A stretch of DNA of 11,190 nucleotides from Candidatus Omnitrophota bacterium. Its GTDB lineage: Bacteria > Omnitrophota > Gorgyraeia > 2-02-FULL-51-18. The position numbers were made by a program, and so were the translations under genes. Below the pieces are notes generated by a model, which saw only the letters and a list, made by a program, of their open reading frames with translations, ran no database searches and was not told the origin of the DNA. Numbering within the stretch: the first letter of the stretch is position 1; each line of letters starts with the position of its first letter. Where the stretch lies: NCBI GenBank assembly GCA_023247935.1, contig JAHFFM010000049.1, positions 1 through 11,190 of the forward strand, given 5' to 3'. Of this stretch, positions 7,918 through 11,190 are shown piece after piece.

Positions 7918-8835
7918 ATGCGGGTTGTATTTTTTTTAGGCTCCCATTTCGGCGTCTTGTTTTTAAAAAAAATAAGAAGTTTTAAAAATTTAGATTTTCG
8001 GGTCGTCACTTACTGCGAGGAAAGCGATGAGTATTATGGATATGAAAGTGTAGCCGGTTATTGCAAAAAAAACCATATCCCATTTTTAGATGCGTCCTCG
8101 GACCAAAACCAGACGCTGAATTTTTGCGCCTCTCATGATCCGGATTTTATTTTGTGCGGGTACTATGCCAAAATCCTTCCGGAAAAAATTTTTAATTTGG
8201 CAAAAAACGGCGCTTTCAACATCCACCCCGGAAAACTTCCCCGGTATCGCGGACCTTTTCCGACGGCCTGGGCTATTCTTAACAACGAAAAAGAAATCGG
8301 AATCACCATTCACCAAATAGACCGTTATGCTGACACCGGGCCTATCGTAAGCCGGAAGACGCACGCCATCAAACCGGATGAAACGGGCTATGAACTGTAT
8401 AAAAGAAGCATGGGACTTGCCGCCGGGCATTTAGCTTCATTTTTACCGCGCCTGCTCAAGAAAAAATTTAATGCTGTCGATCAATCTGCGCTTGGATCCG
8501 GGAGCTATTATGGAAAGATCACATCGCATCAGCGGATAGAATGGAAAGAAAACGCTGTGAGAATAAAAAATCTTGTGAGAGTGCATGCCAAGCCTTATTT
8601 TCCGGTTTATTCTTTCATTAAAAACAAGATGATTCTTGTGAATCGATGCCGTATTTCAAAAAATTCGGCGGTGTCATTGCAAGGTCCCGGAAAAATTCTT
8701 GAGATCGCTTCCGATCAGGTGTTTTTTGTGTCATGCGGCGACGGGGTTATCAAGGTGACCGATTACGAAATTTGTCCATTGAATCGCGAAGATAGAAAAG
8801 AAAAATTAATTAAAAAAGGTTTGCAGTTATTTTAA
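7918..8835 (+). CDS. Sugar N-formyltransferase (ArnA N-terminal / methionyl-tRNA formyltransferase superfamily)
   Basis: Using the ATG at 7918 the protein is 305 residues. It transfers a formyl group from N10-formyltetrahydrofolate to an amine. The catalytic core is intact: FNIHPGKLPRYRGPFPTAW contains Asn101 and His103, and RYADTGPIVS contains Asp139. This Asn-His-Asp triad and its numbering almost match E. coli ArnA (Asn102, His104, Asp140). A C-terminal OB-like domain follows (HAKPYFPVYSFIKNKMILV, then GPGKILEIASDQ and SCGDGVIKV). Size and context beside glycosyltransferases point to a nucleotide-sugar formyltransferase, such as those making Ara4N-, Qui3N- or Qui4N-formyl sugars, rather than Met-tRNA formyltransferase. 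An in-frame ATG at 7873 would overlap the GT2 gene by 35 bases. I prefer 7918 because MRVVFFLGSHFG is where the family normally begins. No strong ribosome binding site marks either start. Confidence 0.85.
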   Translation: MRVVFFLGSHFGVLFLKKIRSFKNLDFRVVTYCEESDEYYGYESVAGYCKKNHIPFLDASSDQNQTLNFCASHDPDFILCGYYAKILPEKIFNLAKNGAFNIHPGKLPRYRGPFPTAWAILNNEKEIGITIHQIDRYADTGPIVSRKTHAIKPDETGYELYKRSMGLAAGHLASFLPRLLKKKFNAVDQSALGSGSYYGKITSHQRIEWKENAVRIKNLVRVHAKPYFPVYSFIKNKMILVNRCRISKNSAVSLQGPGKILEIASDQVFFVSCGDGVIKVTDYEICPLNREDRKEKLIKKGLQLF

Positions 8836-8858
8836 AACATTCTGAAATTTCCAGCTCA

Positions 8859-9563
8859 GTGGATTTCTCGAAATTATCAAAGCATTACTCCAAAATTTAT
8901 AAAAAGAATAAATCAACAGCCGTTTACCCTGCCGAATTCGTGGTGCGCGCTTTTTTGGGAACTTATCCGAATCTGCGGATGTCCCGCAGGTATGAGGGCA
9001 AAAGGATACTGGATCTCGGTTATGGGGACGGACGCAATATGCCGCTATTGAAAAATTTAAGAATGAATATCTTTGGCGTCGAAATTTCAGATGAAATAAA
9101 CCGGCATGTCCAAAAGCGCCTTTCAAATCTTGGAATCAAGGCGGATTTAAAGAAGGGAACCAATGCCCGCATACCTTATAATAGCGGGTTTTTCCATTAT
9201 TTACTCGCCTGCCATTCTTGTTATTATGTAGAATCTGGCGGCAGCTTTAACAACAACTTGGCTGAAATGGCGCGCGTGCTTAAGCCGAATGGTTTTTTTA
9301 TCGCTTCGCTGCCTATGAAGGATACCTATATTCTTAAGGGGGCTAAGCCGCTCAAAAATGGCCATTATCAAATTACGAACGATCCGTATGATTTCAGGAA
9401 TGGTACGGTATTCCGTGTTTTTCGTTCCGAGGAAGAAATCAAAAAAACGTTGAGTATTTTTTTTGATGATTTCAGTGTCGGTTATTGCAATGATCTGTTT
9501 TGGGGAATTCACCAAAAAGTCTGGATTGTCGTATGCCGCAAACGAGCCAGTCCAAAAAACTAA
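8859..9563 (+). CDS. SAM-dependent class I methyltransferase
   Basis: The 234-residue product has the Rossmann methyltransferase pattern: motif I RILDLGYGDGRNMPLL (about 49-64), the acidic end of strand 2 in FGVEIS (Glu75), and motif II/III-like FHYLLACHSCYYVESGG. These are followed by LAEMARVLKPNGFFIASLP (about 134-152), the conserved helix and strand of Methyltransf_11/25 families. The N-terminus (LSKHYSKIYKKN) is typical of small-molecule methyltransferases in surface-sugar clusters. The start is GTG at 8859; no better start is seen after the upstream stop, and the Shine-Dalgarno is weak. The 3' end overlaps the next gene by about 31 bases. The substrate is not readable; a sugar or sugar substituent is inferred from the neighbours. 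Confidence 0.8.
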   Translation: MDFSKLSKHYSKIYKKNKSTAVYPAEFVVRAFLGTYPNLRMSRRYEGKRILDLGYGDGRNMPLLKNLRMNIFGVEISDEINRHVQKRLSNLGIKADLKKGTNARIPYNSGFFHYLLACHSCYYVESGGSFNNNLAEMARVLKPNGFFIASLPMKDTYILKGAKPLKNGHYQITNDPYDFRNGTVFRVFRSEEEIKKTLSIFFDDFSVGYCNDLFWGIHQKVWIVVCRKRASPKN

Positions 9564-10753
9564 TCCACATCATTGGCGGCGGGTATCATCAGGTCGCTCT
9601 GGTGGAAATAGCCAAGGACATGGGTTTTCGTGTTTTGGTGACGGATATGTACGAGAATCCTCCCGCCAAGGCGGTCGCGGATGAGTTCGAGCAGATCGAT
9701 ACGACTCATAAAGAAGACACGCTTAGATGCGCAAAAAAATATGGCATCGATTATGTTGTGACGGACATGACGGATGTAGGGGTGCCTACAGCGGCTTATG
9801 TGGCTGAGAATCTTGGTCTTCCGGGAATCGGCTACGAAACAGCGCTCCGGTTTACCAATAAGTACGTCATGCGAAAATCATTGCAGGGCGCTTTTGCCTC
9901 CAACCTTCCGGAAAGCCATTATTTTGAAAGCGCCCAAGACGCCGTCCATTTTTATCATGACGTGCGCCGTGAGCATGATTTTGTCGTCAAGCCGGTAAAC
10001 TCGCAGGGAAGCCGGGGAGTTTTCGTATTGGCTCAAGAGAGCGCGGACACGGACGATCTGATTTATGCGGCATTCTCTGAAAGCCGCGAGAGGGGGATTC
10101 TCATCGAAAAATTCGTGCGGGGCGCGGAATATTCTGCGGAGACTTTTGTCCGGGATGGCAAGGTTCACAATCTTACCTTGACGAAGAAGTATCATTACCG
10201 TCAAAACGCGTGCATTGACGAACGAAATACTTTTCTTGGAGACGTATCATCTGAGCTTGAGCAGGCGATTTTTGATTTGAATGAAAAAATAATCCAAGCG
10301 CTTGGATTGCGGTTTGGCAACACGCATGCCGAATATAAAGTCAGCGACAATCATGTTTATCTAATGGAAATTGCCGCGCGAAGCGCCGGCGGCAGTATTG
10401 GCAGCAAAATCATTCCTTATTTGACGGGATTCGACTGTCTGCGTGCGTTGTTGCATGTTCTGACGAACCGGCCATACGAAATCAACATCCAGGATTATCG
10501 CAAAAAGTTTGCCGTCCTGAGATTTTTTAATTTTCCGGCTGGCCAAGTGAAAAAAATAGTTGTTAATGAGAATGCTGTTCGGGACCTTTTGGTGTTCACA
10601 TTGTCCGGTGATCTGACGGAAGGGGCGCTTATCAAACCGATCAAGGATAGCCGTGACCGGCTGGGTTATTTTGTGGTCCATGGGACAGACAGGGAAGAGG
10701 TTTTACGCCGGGAGAAATTGGCAGAGTCGGCTGTGAAGCTGGAGTATTTTTAA
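9533..10753 (+). CDS. ATP-grasp superfamily ligase (carbamoyl-phosphate synthase L / PurK-like fold)
   Basis: From the ATG at 9533 the protein is 406 residues. The N-terminal pre-ATP-grasp Rossmann-like domain has IHIIGGGYHQVALVEIAKDM (residues 11-30) and FRVLVTDMYENPPAKAVADE. The ATP-grasp core has FTNKYVMRKSL (about 107-117), FVVKPVNSQGSRGV with the nucleotide-binding Lys153, and ILIEKFVRGAEYSAETFV. The metal-binding end is THAEYKV (Glu267), then LMEIAARSAGGS (Glu279, Arg283). Such enzymes activate a carboxylate as acyl phosphate and join it to an amine or another nucleophile. In surface-sugar clusters they can attach amino acids or similar groups; the true substrates here are unknown. A TTG at 9500 would extend the frame by 11 unsupported residues, so the ATG is preferred. 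A purine biosynthesis role (PurK/PurT) is unlikely given context and divergence. Confidence 0.8.
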   Translation: MPQTSQSKKLIHIIGGGYHQVALVEIAKDMGFRVLVTDMYENPPAKAVADEFEQIDTTHKEDTLRCAKKYGIDYVVTDMTDVGVPTAAYVAENLGLPGIGYETALRFTNKYVMRKSLQGAFASNLPESHYFESAQDAVHFYHDVRREHDFVVKPVNSQGSRGVFVLAQESADTDDLIYAAFSESRERGILIEKFVRGAEYSAETFVRDGKVHNLTLTKKYHYRQNACIDERNTFLGDVSSELEQAIFDLNEKIIQALGLRFGNTHAEYKVSDNHVYLMEIAARSAGGSIGSKIIPYLTGFDCLRALLHVLTNRPYEINIQDYRKKFAVLRFFNFPAGQVKKIVVNENAVRDLLVFTLSGDLTEGALIKPIKDSRDRLGYFVVHGTDREEVLRREKLAESAVKLEYF

Positions 10754-10762
10754 GCGGATAAA

Positions 10763-11190
10763 ATGATGAAAAATAATTACACCTATTCCGAAATTCCGGA
10801 GCTTTCTGGGGCTTTTTTGGACGAAGGCAATGTGCGTGTCGGACCAAGTCCAAAATCAGATGGATCAAGAGCGATGGAAATAGCGCTGGGTACGATGAAT
10901 TTGGCTGCGCGGCTTGGAATCCGCAAGGCTGATAGGCTGCTTTTTAAAACGTCCATTTTGTCGGCAATTACGAACAAAAAGATGATGTATTTGAAGGGTT
11001 GGAGCGAATTTGACAGCTGCATCAAAGGATTTAACAGCTTGGGATTGATGGCCGACCGAGTCCTTCAAGAATTAAATCGAATCAAGACGTTGCCGCTGGT
11101 AAAGCAGCAGGAGCTTAAACTGGAGTTCATCCGGTCGCGAAGAGTAAAAGAAATCCTAATCTACACGGACGCAGAGCTTGAAAATGTGGG
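10763..11190 (+). CDS. Unrecognised cytoplasmic protein, 5' part only (runs off the window)
   Basis: An open frame starts at ATG 10763 (or the next codon, ATG 10766), nine bases after the ATP-grasp stop, and stays open for 142 codons to the edge. The sequence begins NNYTYSEIPELSGAF, followed by VRVGPSPKSDGSRAMEIAL and a Leu/Lys-rich, probably helical region with no membrane segment or signal peptide. I recognise no family motif. A patch with Ser, Arg and Gly (VGPSPKSDGSR) could be a substrate or phosphate loop, but that is a guess. Spacing and direction place it in the same transcription unit as the tailoring enzymes. The antisense strand has shorter open stretches here with no family features, so the forward frame is the coding one. 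Confidence 0.65.
   Translation, partial: MMKNNYTYSEIPELSGAFLDEGNVRVGPSPKSDGSRAMEIALGTMNLAARLGIRKADRLLFKTSILSAITNKKMMYLKGWSEFDSCIKGFNSLGLMADRVLQELNRIKTLPLVKQQELKLEFIRSRRVKEILIYTDAELENV

Noticed and set aside
1..11190. CRISPR arrays, tRNA or rRNA genes, insertion sequences, transposases or integrase sites.
   Set aside because: I saw no spaced repeats, no tRNA-like or rRNA segments, no transposase or recombinase motifs, and no terminal inverted repeats in the window.

Overview
The window is a densely packed, single-strand stretch of bacterial chromosome. Every gene I can support lies on the + strand, gaps are 80 bases or less, and several neighbours overlap. The DNA looks moderately AT-rich by eye, with many T and A runs. 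GTG and TTG starts occur and most genes have weak Shine-Dalgarno sequences. The PilM/N, PilO and PilP-like proteins are diverged, and a YfhO-type membrane protein sits beside them. This would suit an uncultured Gram-negative lineage, for example Omnitrophota or a related group, but that placement is only an inference; there is no rRNA or other marker gene here.

Left part (1-5351), a type IV pilus / type II secretion-like region. It opens with the 3' end of a secreted protein, probably a pilin or pseudopilin (to 197). A large YfhO-family multi-pass membrane protein follows (213-2636). After an 80-base gap carrying a strong ribosome binding site inside a small hairpin come three tightly coupled genes. 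They encode a fused PilM-PilN/GspL-like protein (2717-4222), a PilO/GspM-like protein (4219-4818) and a PilP/GspC-like protein (4815-5351). Together these resemble the inner-membrane assembly platform that links a cytoplasmic motor to the secretin in T4P and T2SS machines.

Right part (5357-11190), a glycan-building and tailoring region continuing the same transcription unit. It encodes a GT-C-type integral membrane protein (5357-6985), an ArnC/GtrB/DPM-type polyprenyl-phosphate glycosyltransferase (6990-7907) and an ArnA-N-type sugar formyltransferase with an intact Asn-His-Asp triad (7918-8835). A SAM methyltransferase (8859-9563), an ATP-grasp ligase (9533-10753) and the start of an unrecognised gene (10763 onward) follow.

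Working model (inference): an N-formylated, perhaps methylated or amidated, sugar is made in the cytoplasm. The GT2 enzyme loads it on a lipid carrier, and the GT-C or YfhO protein transfers it outside the membrane. The acceptor could be a surface glycan or the secreted/pilin proteins of the neighbouring machine. The combination of GT-C, ArnC-like and ArnA-N-like proteins recalls the Arn lipid A modification pathway, but ArnB, ArnD and the ArnA dehydrogenase half are not in the window.
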